A DNA stretch of 64,000 bases from positions 115,232-179,231 of the forward strand of contig JASANG010004024.1 in NCBI GenBank assembly GCA_030248215.1. Reading direction: 5' to 3'. The stretch comes from Enoplolaimus lenunculus (taxonomy: Eukaryota > Nematoda > Enoplea > Enoplida > Thoracostomopsidae). A program made the position numbers and the translations under genes. The notes under the pieces are model-generated. The model ran no database searches. It was given only the letters and a program-made list of their open reading frames with translations, and was not told where the DNA came from. Positions 45,994-58,040 of this stretch are shown one piece after another. Positions within the stretch are counted from its first letter, which is position 1, and every line of letters starts with the position of its first letter.

Positions 45994-47090
45994 TCTTAGT
46001 AGAATGATTTATGAAATGCCCAAGAATTTTAACCTAACTGGTTCGATAGTTCAAGCGACTTGCAAAATGAATTACATTTATTATTCGAGCAATTTTTATC
46101 GCAAACAGCAATTATTTCGTGCTTCACCTCAGTTTCAGACACGAGACCTGAAACAAAAAATATTGATTTATATAGCAAGTTATTTATTAGTTTTACTGTT
46201 CAAGCATTTATTGCTTAACGTTGTTGAGTTCGGCTTTCTACAACCGAATCCAAACCGTCAAGTTTGTTGAATCCAAACGTTTATGGCCACCCGGCCATTG
46301 ATACGAAATAAAATGCAAGACGTGTACAGTTACGGTATCGTTTGCAACACTAAGGTTTCAGTTGTTAAATGCCAAAAGCTTCGTTTGGACTGTTCATTAT
46401 CGCCACTGCTCAAGACTCATTACGTCAAAGTCTAAACGTTTTTCGTAAAAAGAATAGTATTTTTCCATCAATTTTAGCAAAATCTTGTTCTCACGGAACA
46501 AAGTTTGACTATTAAATATTGTTTTTCTTAACAACTGTGATGATTTTGAAAAAAATTGTTAAAACGCAATTCTCGAAATTTCATAAATTTGCCACGGCAA
46601 AAAATAGTTTTGATTTTTTTTTATATTTTAACTAAATTCTCGTGGTTTCGGTAAATTATCAAGCGAATGTTTTTAACGAGGCTTGTGATAGTTTTTGGCC
46701 GATCTCTTTACGACATGGTGAACTTTATTATTATGTTTCGGAAACTCTAGAGATGCTTACTGAAACGAGGGACACGGACACACTAAAAAAATTTTAGTGT
46801 TAAGGAGCGACGCTGCATTTACTGAATAATCGTTAACGATGTTGTAGTCTTAAGAGCTAATATATGGCGTTTTCCGATGCACGATCCTGTACTAATGTAA
46901 ATTTTTGCGATATATACATAAAACTAATCTGACAGCTTTGCGCAATGCGCAAAAGTTAGCGAAAGCACAAAAATTTCCTTGCAAATTTTTTTGTCATAGA
47001 ACAATCACGTGTATTTCTTAAGAAATTATTGCAAATTAAGCAATGCTGGAAAGTTGCCCAAAATACGTATGTGGGGTTTCCAGCTTTAAT

Positions 47091-48333
47091 CATAGGGACA
47101 CGGTAGTGTCACTATTATATGTTTCTTCCAAAAGTGTTCACGTCTCTTTTATGTTTCTATCAAAAGTCTATTATTTCTACTATTATATATACAAACGTAT
47201 GTCATTCAAGATCATGGTAACCGGTATTCATTCGCTATATTTAAAGAAAATTTGTCGAAGTATTAAACGTAAACGTTTTCATAAGATCGGAACCGCAAAA
47301 TTTCGCATTGGTATTTGGATTAAAATCTTGTCGCAAGGTGTTCTACAAAATCGTAGATTGCAACAATCCAATTTTTTATGTGCTACATAAGTTATCTCAA
47401 CCATATACGTTAAGCTATTTATTTAACGAAAATACTATTGTTTAGTACGTATATATGCGAAACATGTTGAGTGGACAATTACGAAAAATCATTGGCTTAT
47501 ATGATTGCAAATAAGTAATAACATAGCTAGTTTTGGTGAAGGTACGGTAGGTAGATCGACCCCCCTAGAAACTGTAAGATTATGTGATTTTCCGACGTAT
47601 TTGAGGCAGCTGATTTCAAATCTGTTATTTATATTCGTGCAGGCCCGACTTTCAGCCCATTTTACATGTAGCATATACAATGTAAACACAAACACCGGTC
47701 AAGTGCACCTGTGGCTGAGTGGTATGATGTTCACATACCACGGCGTTTTTTCAGCTTTGGGTCGCGGGTTCAAGTCCTACTGGGGGAACTATAAATTGAA
47801 ATTTTATGTGTATTTTTATGTGATTTTCCGACCTATTTGAGGCGCTGATTTCAAATCTGTTTTTATATTCTTGCAGGCCCCTTTTATCATAGGGACCGGT
47901 GTGTCCTATTATATGTTTCTTCCAAAAGTGTTCCGTCTCTCTTATGTTTCTTTCAAAAGTCTATTATTTCTACTATTCTGTTTTGGTGGTATTTATATAC
48001 AAGTATGTCATTCAAGATCATGGCAACCGGTGTTCATGCGCTATATTTAAATAAAAATTTCGATTAAACTAAACTTTTTCATAAGAATCGGAAGCTCAAA
48101 GTTTCGCCTTCGTATTTGGATTCAAATCTTGTCGCAAGGTGTTCTACAGAATCGTAGATTGTAACAATCCAATTTTTTATGTGCTACATAAGTTTTCTCA
48201 ACCATATACGTTAAGCTATTTGTTTAACGAAAATACTATTGTTTAGTAAGTATATATGCGAAACATGTTAAGTGGACAATTACGAAAAACATTAGCTTAT
48301 ATATGATTACAAATTAGTAACATAGCTAGTTTT
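47091..48333. repeat. ~797-bp tandem duplication (second copy partial)
   Basis: Sequence from CATAGGGACACGGTAGTGTC (47091) recurs from 47888, and similarity runs to GTAACATAGCTAGTTTT (48333). A shorter nested direct repeat (TTATGTGATTTTCCGAC to TTGCAGGCCC) lies at 47580-47647 and 47817-47880. The copies differ by indels and some substitutions. Confidence 0.8.
47706..47790 (+). repeat. tRNA-derived (SINE-like) sequence, long variable arm type
   Basis: TGTGGCTGAGTGGTATGATG gives an A-box match (TGGCTGAGTGG), and GCGGGTTCAAGTCCTACTG a B-box match (GGTTCAAGTCC), 46 bases apart, as in Ser/Leu-type tRNAs with a long variable arm. The acceptor stem does not pair well, so it is more likely a tRNA-derived repeat head than a working tRNA gene. 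Confidence 0.5.
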
Positions 48334-49330
48334 ATGTGTATTTTTTTCCCAAGGCGCGTTTTTGAAAACGTAGACGTAACCTCAAGTTGTCGAAAAATGT
48401 TTATTTTCTATCTAGAACCTTATGGCTGCAAAGCTTTCCATTCAAAGTGGTAAACCCATAAAGTATGTATTATTTGTAGCACCAAGTTGAGCACTGAAAT
48501 GTCCAAAACTCGGTTTAGAATATTTGAAGAAATTTTGACGTGCAAAATTAACACCATTAATTTAATAAGGTTCCCAAAGCAAGCAGCCTCTTTCAAAAAC
48601 GTGACACTCGAACACAGCGGGCTCTCATTATGGTATGAACCGGCCCGGATTTTTAGGCCCACGCCCGGCCGCTTTAGTGTTTCGTTTTCGAAAAGAAAAC
48701 AAGAATAAGTTACAAAGCAAACCTTATAGTTGCGGATTCGCAGTTTTGACCGGGGATGGAATTTCATTAGAATTTCTTGTACAATTAAGAGGAAACGGAC
48801 AAAAGTGTGTTTCAAGCAATTTTCCACGTCCGCATGTTGATGCAAATGCGTATTCAGCATGTTTCACAAAATATTTGTTGCAGCTATATTTTTAAATGCT
48901 GCGCATTCCAATTATATGTTTAACGCAATTCATGTGTGCAATACAAAATTGAAAGTATCGGAATCAGTATTCTTCCAAAATACCGATTACAATACCGATA
49001 CCGATGTATAGGTTCTACACTACTATGCAGCATAAAATCAGTTTTTACTAGAGCAAGTACTTATCAATTGTATTGATTTTCTATTTGAATTCAAACAATA
49101 TATATGAATTAAAATATATTAGCATTAAAAATTGAGCGAGTTACCTAATAAATAAAAATGAAATTTGGAAAGCGCGACTTTTGTGATTGTGAAAATGTAG
49201 TTTTTAATTTTCATGGAAATATAGATTAACAGTTCTAAAACAACTATAACGTGAGTATATATGACTTTAAATTTGAATATTTTCGCACTTAAGGTAAATT
49301 TACATCAAATTTCTTCCTAAAGCTTAGTAA

Positions 49331-50513
49331 CTAGAATGAAAAGTGCCCCGATGTGGCCATAGAAAACGATATGTTTCAGGTAGTAAGATTTTAGTTCAAT
49401 ACCGCTAGTATTACAATTTCCATGCATGCGTATAAAGGTTTAAAACTAGATTAATTTGATGCCAATCAGCGTCCTCCCGAAACACGACACAACAATACTA
49501 TAGAATTAATAAAAGTTAAATCATTGAGTTTGATTGACTGCGTAACGGAAACATATCCGCAACTTTTTCGGAGGAAAAGTCACAATAGACAGTAAAGTGT
49601 CCCGACGAGGCTATAGAAAACGATAACGCATCAGTTTTGGAGCTGTATAAATTTTGTACCGTACAGTGCCCTCTCCATACTTGGCTAAACGGTACCCAGA
49701 TTTTAAACGTTTAAAACATTAAAATATTTGAGTGAGTACGTAACGAAACAATATTTGCAAGTTTGCTGACAAAATCTGCGTTGTATTCCAATGACGGCCA
49801 ATGTAAAGATCAGGGGCGGAACGTTTTTCTGCGGGACTAGAATAGAATAAGCTTAAGGTTTAGATTAATTTTTTGCTTGGCTTATTCTTAGGATTATGCT
49901 CATTCTTACGCTTAATAGGATTAGGCTTAGGAATATGCTCATGCTAACGCTTATGCTTAGGCTTAGGATTAGGAATATGCTTATAATACTGATCCGCTCA
50001 TGTTCTTTACATTGGGCCAATTGACGAACAAACACGTTTTTAATATTGGGTCACCAGCATTTTACGCTTAATTTCTACTTATATACTCTTTTTAAAACCC
50101 AAAATTTTTTCTGCACATATTCGAAACTTCAGTTTACTAAGTGCAAGAAACTAACGTCACGAGTGTGTACTCAAATTTTTTACATCAACCATAATTCGTC
50201 ATTTATATTCTAGTATTTACTTCTTGTTTTAATATTTCGAAACAGTGGATCACATGACTATTTGGCCGCTGTCAGAGAAAGTTGCGGATATGTTTCCGTT
50301 ACGCAGTCAATCAAACTCAATGATTTAACTTTTATTAATTCTATAGTATTGTTGTGTCGTGTTTCGGGAGGACGCTGATTGGCATCAAATTAATCTAGTT
50401 TTAAAACTTTATACGCATGCATGGAAATTGTAATACTAGCGGTATTGAACTAAAATCTTACTACCTGAAACATATCGTTTTCTATGGCCACATCGGGGCA
50501 CTTTTCATTCTAG
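49331..50513. mobile_element. Foldback element, CTAG-ended, 236-bp arms
   Basis: Arms at 49331-49566 and 50278-50513 are nearly identical inverted copies (one mismatch noticed), starting CTAGAATGAAAAGTGCCCCG. The 0.7-kb centre holds a diverged arm fragment (49604-49650) and a GGCC-ended MITE (49796-50018). High arm identity points to recent activity or gene conversion. Confidence 0.88.
49796..50018. mobile_element. GGCC-ended hAT-like MITE nested in a foldback element
   Basis: GGCCAATGTAAAGATCAGGG at the left, TGTTCTTTACATTGGGCC at the right, hexamer tract (GCTTAGGATTAGG and kin) inside. It interrupts the centre of the 49331-50513 element. Confidence 0.75.
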
Positions 50514-53500
50514 TAGATATGTATTTATTTTTTCTTAACGCATCTTTGTTTGACACGTTTATTTCTCTAAAAATCCATTAGTTGGCGATAAATGCTGTAA
50601 CGATTTGAAGAAAGTACGAGCCCTCAAATCTAAGACGCCATATAAACGGGCGCAGGCCGTTCTTCGAAAAAGGTCTTGAGCTCATTTGAATAACTGCCAG
50701 TCATAAAGTTATAAATATCAAAATGCTGGTTTTATTGCAAATATCATTTTCGCCAAAACGTTTCGAGAATGCCCAAGAATAATTTACTAATATACGGTAC
50801 ACTCAGAATTGTCTAAATTTTGTCTGCGAAGGGGATGCAGCCAAAAAGCTCCCTCAGACTCGATCGTTAATGTTAGACAGCAGCTCGGTTCGTCAGTAAT
50901 CTCACGGGTAACTAAATCCGATGACATGTCCACGATTCAGAAAATCGGGGGAGGGAGTTAGATTCTATAAAACATCTGAAACCGTGGTTGTCATGGGCCG
51001 CAGATGAAAATGTTTCTGAAACCCGCTGACCGAATTTACAAAACGAAGGGGGTTGACCTCTAAAACCAAGCTAAAGTCCGCCGTCGACAAATGTGTTGTG
51101 AAGTTGCGTGACGCTATTAAGTCACTAAACGAATATCTGTGCTAAAAGTTCAATCATGCGTTAATAAGAGATGTAATCCTTTCTTCTTTGTCATGATCAG
51201 TGAAAATGCTTTTCGTGACTCTAACTTTAGACCGAAGACTTCCGGAAAACAAACGCCACGATTTAAAGTTTTCATTCAAAAGTTAATTAATTCTGCGAAC
51301 GCTTTCTGTGTTTAGTTTTGTGCATTGACGGCAATGATTGCTTAGCGAATGTTTCTAATTGTATAACAATTCACCAAGGTGTAACCGGATATCCGTTTCT
51401 TGTTCCGGTAAAAATCGGTGTCCGTTTTCGTTATAGAAATACCGGAAATTTGTTGTTGTTAATATACTTAAAATTGTAAATCACGCATATAACGCGCAAT
51501 TTTTCATTACAGATATGCTGCGATTGTTCGATGAGAAATAAAAATTACGAAATTCATTCAAAATGTTAAAAATTTCAATGGATCCGCTACTTTTTCTTAC
51601 AAATTTTAGAAAGCCGTATGAATATTTGCACGCCTCGGCAATTCTGTTGGCAGAAAAATAAAACATCTTTGAAACGCTTATACATCAATATCCGTTTCCG
51701 TTATTTTTGCTATCAATTTACCCCCTGGAATTTAGTATTTAAACCTATTGTCTTTGCACACATGAAATGTTTCAAATCTTCCAGAATGTCTTTTTAAAGT
51801 TTTATGTTCAATGCTCATTAAACGCAAAATTAAAATTTTTTTATCTCATTATGGGCTTTGCAGGGTCTCGTCATGCTTTACTTCAGCTTACCGACTGTTA
51901 GGAAGCTCCGAAATACGAAATTTGTGCTGTAAAATTATGACAGGAATTTAAAAATTGTCCCGTGCATCACCGAAGCGGATATTAGTTCAGCGAGTCCTGT
52001 CTAAACTGTCATTGAAGCTACTCTCCTCTTAATAAACTTTTTAATGCACCTACCGTCGAAATGTTCTACGGTCGCGCTTGGCAACTAAAATTCGCTTCGA
52101 GTTGAATTTTATTTTGAAATTAAAAATTAATGTTTAAGTTTTTATGAAACGAAAAACAAATTAATGTTTTGTTGTTCAGTTTTTATGCAGCGAAAAACTC
52201 AAATTGTCTCGAGAGATTTCTTTATCATCTTCCGAACACTGAACGCTCTACAATTTGGCTTAAAATTAATATTTTTTGACTGTCTGCAGAACTAAAAGCT
52301 TTCATAAATAACAAACAATTCAGCGACTTTACGTGCAACTGATTATTTTAGTAAATTCATAACCAAAGTACAGTAAAAACTGCTAAAAATTTTAGTTTGA
52401 CAGACGTACTGAAATTATCGGGATTCCAGCACAAAAGTTGTGTTTACGTTTAACACTTGATTCATTTTATATCATCAAGTCGGAATTACAAAACCAGCGG
52501 AATGTTTTCATTTATTACATTTAATTTAATGTTTTTAAAATTTTTGGTATACCTCGTATGGGTAGCAGGCCTGTCACATCATGACATTTTGTACAGGTAG
52601 ACCCTCAACCAGCAACGTAGTGACACCCAGGGCACGTTCAGAGGGACTAAGGAAACATTTTGCCAACATTACAATTCTGTCAATGCTGTCAAAAAATACG
52701 GCCTGGACGCGAAGATGTCTGTCAAAAGGACGGCGTTCCCTCTCGGCCTTCCGGCATTTAGGCCCTGATTTTGTGCCGCAATATTTTTCCCGGTACGCGC
52801 AAAGTAAACAAACGATACCTAATTAAATTAGTATTTTCCTGTATCTTCGCCAGGCCTTTTCGGCGGTTGTTTATTTGTGAAAACAATCTTTGTGAGTTCA
52901 AAATTTTGATTTCCACATATATTTTGAAATTTTGATTTCCGTACTAAACCGACACATTTTATTGCTGTATAGACGTTGTTGAATTTTAATATTCTACTGC
53001 CAGATCAAATAAAACTAAGAATATCAGTAGCTGGACATACAGGTTTTGCAGGGGTTAATCGCTATTTTTATGGCCCATTTTAAACCAAGAAACCTAATTC
53101 TTTAGGATTAGGCTTGCATGTTGCAGGTCTATAGCCAGGTCAACTTGATTCAGAGTACAAAAATTAAGGAATCGACGTGCGTAGTTCAGCCGGTAGGTTC
53201 GCGTAGGGTCCGTTTTTTTCAAATGTGTGTTGTATCTATCAGCAGTTAGTAATAGGTTCCATTACCAAGCTACCTAAAGATAAGCTTAAGCCTAAACTTA
53301 ACAATAGTTTCAAATTTGTGCCTAAAATCGTAAATCTTTGAACTATGCCTAAACCGAGTTCATTTTAGCGACATAAAATGACACAGTTATCGCCGCATGG
53401 GCCAGAATCGGCGTATGTATTTTGAAATTTCACAGTTTTTAAACTTCGTCTTTGGCAAATTTGAAGTCATTCACAGCGCCTAATTTGCTTCTGTCTTCGA

Positions 53501-53948
53501 TTTACTATCCAAGAACCTGATTTGTTGTCTTAAATAAATTTTTTTCATGTTATACAAAGTCGCCCGGCACACAGTTCACGTTTCAATTTCACAGCCATGA
53601 ATTTATAATTTTGTCGCTTATTAAAAGCGCCGAGGCTGCCTAGCGGTTTTCTTTTAGACAACATGAGCTCGATTTTAATTTTAAAACAACCGTTTCGACT
53701 AAGAATCATTTTAGACAAAGGAAAACATACGCAGGTTTCGACTAAGAATTTAATTTAGACAACAGAAAACATAAAAGCGAACAGTCTTTAAAATCTATCA
53801 CACCGCAGTTTTGATGTTTTCGCCAAGGGTTATGTACCCTGCCCTTGCTTCAATGGAGGGGGCGGGTCGTCCCCGCAACCATGAATTGTTAATAAAGCCC
53901 AAAACGATAATATGTTTGATATATTCGTATTATTTTTAAATTTTTTAG
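50514..53948. other. Stretch without supported exon
   Basis: A GCAACCGGA-family element runs about 51370-51725 (AAGGTGTAACCGGATATCCG to CCGTTTCCGTTATTTTTGC). A relatively GC-rich block at 52580-52830 is open on both strands but matches no family I know; it may be a transposon remnant. Confidence 0.4.
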
Positions 53949-54022
53949 CTGGGGTGCGACAATATACGGAAACGGAAGCAATGCCCCCTTGTCGCTGTTG
54001 ACTCCAGCAATCGTCACCGTCG
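53949..54022 (+). CDS. Possible FnIII-type exon of the L1-family gene
   Basis: After a pyrimidine-rich acceptor (ATTTTTTAG) the frame reads WGATIYGNGSNAPLSLLTPA then IVTV, ending at G|GTATAG. This resembles the F-G strand end of a fibronectin III domain (YGxG, then a V-x-V strand). If real, it would place FnIII exons of the adhesion gene far downstream and imply missed exons between. The exon is short (74 nt), and similarity could be fortuitous. Confidence 0.3.
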
Positions 54023-54683
54023 GTATAGTTTGTGACCCGGTTTTCAAAAATTAAATTTTATACTTTGATTTCATGTTTGTGAATGTTCACACTGTATATA
54101 TACGGACTAATGTAATTTATTGTTATATGTAAATAACTCCCAAATGATATGTTGGCTGGCCTGGTTTGAGGTTAAATTTAGGATGACATGGGACAGTTAG
54201 TTTTGTTTGAGATGAACACCACAAACGTTTAAGATAGCCCGTTTAAGTTGCGTTGGTTGATTTGTAAGAAATTAAAATGCAAATCATGATTTTGATAAAA
54301 TTTAACCAATTTTGGTTTAGGTTTGGGTTTTATGTTTTATGTATTGAAAATGATTATATATTTAGGCAGTTTTGGCAGTGTTGTTGTTGTTGTTGTTGTT
54401 GTTGCTTCCTCGCTCAGTGTCGGATCCACAATTTTGTGACACGTGAAATAGTAGTTTAGTAGTTGGTGTTTTGAAATTTGACAGATTTTAATTACGCTCG
54501 ATTGAAATTAGAAATCGTTCATTTGACGGCATAAAAGTTTTTAAATTTACATTTGTTTTTGGGTAACATTTTTCACCTAAGACTTGTTCTAACTCTAACG
54601 TTGTTTACATGTTTGACCGAGGTTGGGGTGTAGACGTAGTATTGAGCATAATGTTTAGGCGTAGGCTTAAACTTAAATCATCT

Positions 54684-54921
54684 GTATTGCAAAAAATGGC
54701 GAGTCAAATTGACTCTCTCCGAAATAGGATTTGTCGGACTACGCAAACTGAGTCACACTTCGACTCCGCCAAAGTCAAATTCGACTAACTGAGTCAAATT
54801 CGACTAACGGAGTCGTTCGGTGAGTCGAATTTGACTCTGGCGAAGTCGAATTTGACTCAATTTGTGTAGTCCGGAAAAGCCTATTTCGGAGAGAGTCAAT
54901 TTGACTCACTTTTTTGCAACT
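54684..54921. mobile_element. GAGTCAA palindromic MITE, copy 6
   Basis: TTGCAAAAAATGGCGAGTCA at the left and TGACTCACTTTTTTGCAAC at the right. The centre has an extra GAGTCAAATTCGACTAAC unit, so the copy is longer. Confidence 0.72.
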
Positions 54922-55599
54922 GTATTAACGTTTTAAGTGTTTATAAGAAATAGTTTAATGCTTTCGGTAGTAATGGGTTTCCGTTACAAGTCTGTCCGAT
55001 TTGTTGAAAATACAAGTGTTGAAGTTTACGTTTTGTTCAAAGTAAATTTTGAAAACATTGACCTAGTTGTAAATTTAGAATTTAAATCTTAATCAGACGA
55101 TTTCATAAGTACCGTTGAAGTAGTTGCTGGATGCTTTATAAACATAAGAATCACTCGAATAAAAGCGACTAAAGTCTCAACTATGTTTCGTCCGGCCCCC
55201 TTTAAAATTGTTTTGAAATACATTTTAAGACAAATTGTGTTATTTATATTTTATACAATATTGCTTAAATAATTTTAGAACATATTTCGTATCGGTTATA
55301 TAGTCACAGATTGTAAAGCAGATTAAATTTCAAATTCTACAGTAAAAAATGTAGTAAGTTTTTTGAATGCATACTATCTGTATTCATTTCTTACTAATCT
55401 CAAAATATGGCTCATGCATAGGATACAGAGTTGGACTTTATCCCCGCGAGTACCCGGGTCGAGTAAAAGAATTTAGTCGCGAGTATACTTGAGGGTAAAC
55501 ATTCGTACCACGCAGCTAAAACTTTGACAGTTTTTACCTGCGCCAAACTTTTTTCTCAGATATTGCCTGTTTTACTTCGGTTCACAGTTGCTGTACAGT

Positions 55600-55800
55600 G
55601 CTGTGTCAGTCTGATTCTGATAGCGCATGTACCAAACACTAAGCTTAAACCTAAACTTTTAAGCTTGAGCTTGAACGTGAACCTGGACCTGAACCTAATT
55701 CTAAACCGTGGAAAACAGCTAAGCTTAGTGAATCTAATCCCAAACTTAAAATTCAACCTGAGCCTAAGCGTGAATCCCTGGGCCTAAGACTAAGAAATAA
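55600..55800. repeat. CCTAAG/CTTAAACC hexamer-rich repeat
   Basis: Degenerate hexamers such as AAGCTTAAACCTAAACT and CCTGAGCCTAAGCG make spurious Leu/Asn-rich (plus) and Arg/Phe-rich (minus) frames. Probably a decayed GGCC-ended MITE. Confidence 0.55.
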
Positions 55801-56530
55801 GCATGGCCTACGGAATTGCTCGGATGATATTTCATTAGTTAAATCTAATGGACGGTATCCGGATTTTAAAACAAAACTTCTACGCGTGAACAGGATTTTG
55901 ACGATTAAAATATAAAAAAAGACAGCATTAAGGGTTTCATAAATTTAAATGTTTATTGTTCTACAAATAGTATATTATTTTAATTGACCAAGTCATAAAA
56001 TTTTAAACCCGAGTTCTGCGGGTGTAATGGAGTTAGTCGAAAAAGCTTGCAATAATGACTTTCATTACTCATATCAAGAGTTGATACTACCCTTAGACAA
56101 AAGTAGGCAACAACATGAGCTGTGCATGGCCTGTACGAGTTCGGGTTGCGTTTTCACCTTATCAGCCTGATTTTGTGGTGTGGGGTCGATATTATCGAAA
56201 GCATACAAGGCATTTGAAAGTATAATCAAAGCAACCAACTGAATGTTTAGTAATCAAAGCGAAGACAATCGTTCAACTGTACCTCTTAAATAAAGAGGGG
56301 CGGCTGGTCAAAAACACAACGTGCGCTGGATACATTCTTTTGGACACAAAATGTACCCAGATGCACACTTTTGTAAAATAGAGTCATTATCGACTCTTGC
56401 TCATACAACCCAAAAATACTATGTTAATATCAGGTAGGTGGGGTTAAGCATTAGTCGTTTATATCCTGTTAAGAATACTTTCTTAGTCGCTTTTTGTAGT
56501 TGAACTAGAAAAACTTTTCATAGCAAACAA

Positions 56531-56727
56531 GGCCCATGTAAAGATCAGGGACGGAACGTTTTTCTGTGGTACTGCAGTAGAGTAAGCTTTAAGCTTTAGG
56601 CTAATTTTTTTGCTTAGCTTAGGCTTAGGCTTAGGAATATGCTCATTCTTACGCTTAGGCTTAGGCTTAGGTTTAGGTGTATGAATATTCTTATAATACT
56701 GCTCTGGCCCTGTTCTTCACATTGGCC
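56531..56727. mobile_element. GGCC-ended hAT-like MITE, complete copy with exact TSD
   Basis: Flanked by exact 8-bp GCAAACAA (56523-56530 and 56728-56735). It starts GGCCCATGTAAAGATCAGGG, ends CTGTTCTTCACATTGGCC, and has (TTAGGC)-like runs at about 56615-56690. Best reference copy of the family. Confidence 0.88.
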
Positions 56728-57921
56728 GCAAACAAAGTGAAATATCCGAATTTGGCAAAATTTTTATGAAAATCAATTCCTTAATTTCAGACGTTTATAA
56801 AAATTAAGTGGAACGCTCATGTAAAATTGTTGACACATCAGTTGGCTCAAACATATTTGTGAAAGTTTTCAAAATCGGTTCTTAAAATTTCCGGATCTAA
56901 AGGTTTTCACGAATGTGATCGACGATACCATAACCCCAACTGACTCTGGTACACTTTCCATCTTCATATTAAAGTTTAAGTCACAAGATTACGATTAGGT
57001 TTAGTCATAGATACGCCATTTAATAAACCTAAGCCAAACCTAAGCTCGGTTCGACGAGAGCTCCCAAACATCCTTTTACGGGCAGACCATGGCTGTGTCA
57101 AGAGGTGACGCTAGGAGATACCCGCAATCCGTACTAATTTATCACTGTTAGCTAACACATTTGTTTTATGGAACCATCGCTAACTGCTTGCCAATGCTAA
57201 CTGGTTAAACCAAAGGTTCAGATGGTTCGTTCAGTGCGAGCTCTCATTGATTGAAACTTATCGACTCCGCTACTGAGATCGGGCACTCGATCCAGGGTCG
57301 ACGATTCGTCTGAAACCCGACGACCCTCGAGCCGGTTGAAATGATTAGAACTCGGTCTATTTTTCTGGTCTGTCTAAATCTTTCGTTGAGTCAATTGAAG
57401 TGTCATCCCTCCTGCGAAATAGGGGGTGATAATCTATAGGCACTGCTTAAACCCGTAAAATATAAATGATTAAGCTAAAATTTGTAAGCTAAACGCAACG
57501 CGGTCCTTTTTGTATTCTCTAAAAACTATTTTTGATGAAAAAATGGTTTCAAAATGTTTTTGATATCTGCGAAATGGAAAAAAAACTAAAACTCTTAAAT
57601 TGTTTGCGCTGTATATTTTTGCTGCTTGCACTTAAATGCATTTTGCTACTTAGAAGCGTTTTTGCTAACAGTTTTTGTTATATTGATTGCCGTATTTATG
57701 CACAGCTGATACGATCTTGCCCAAGAAGATCTAAAATAGGGTCTGTTTATTTTTTAAAATTCAAACATAAAAACCATTTTCAAACGAATTTAAGCAAAGC
57801 CAATGAAAATCTTAAAAAACTATTTTTTTTTCATAGCAAAACGAACGGAAAATTGAATCAGAGCAGATCATGGATGTACTATTGACATTGTTCAGCAGAT
57901 GCTGACACAAGGGCCGGTCTT

Positions 57922-58040
57922 CTCAAATGTGTGTAGCACCTAACACCAGTTGGTGATAGCTCTTGTAACTTCGGAATCAATGAATGAGTTTGAAAACCTA
58001 TTACTAACTGGTGATAGGCGCTAGACAGATTTGAGAACAG
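57922..58040. mobile_element. Palindromic MITE, CACCAGTTGGTGATAG family
   Basis: TTCTCAAATGTGTGTAGCAC then CACCAGTTGGTGATAG at the left; TAACTGGTGATAGGCGCTAG then CAGATTTGAGAA at the right, inverted. Related pieces lie near 15865, 24010, 31445, 40295, 53225, 58400 and 59165. Confidence 0.65.

Larger units (their letters stand above)
45994..49330. other. Downstream of Ig exons; no further exon recognised
   Basis: No Ig6 or FnIII exon could be supported. A repeat shared with 35008-35170 (GCGCAATGCGCAAA, CCAAAATACGTATGTG, TTCCAGCTTTAAT) is at 46925-47090. The tandem duplication at 47091-48333 is listed separately. Frames at 48420-48895 overlap on both strands without family signal. Confidence 0.4.

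Noticed and set aside
48420-48895. Overlapping frames on both strands, tested as Ig6
   Set aside because: No Cys/Trp spacing of an Ig domain, and splice signals do not fit the phase left by exon 12.
52581-52826. GC-richer frame (plus) and its antisense
   Set aside because: Open on both strands without family match; likely a transposon remnant, not assigned.
55524-55787. Leu/Asn-rich frame with LSLNVNLDLNL pattern
   Set aside because: Translated degenerate CCTAAG-type hexamers, not a protein repeat.
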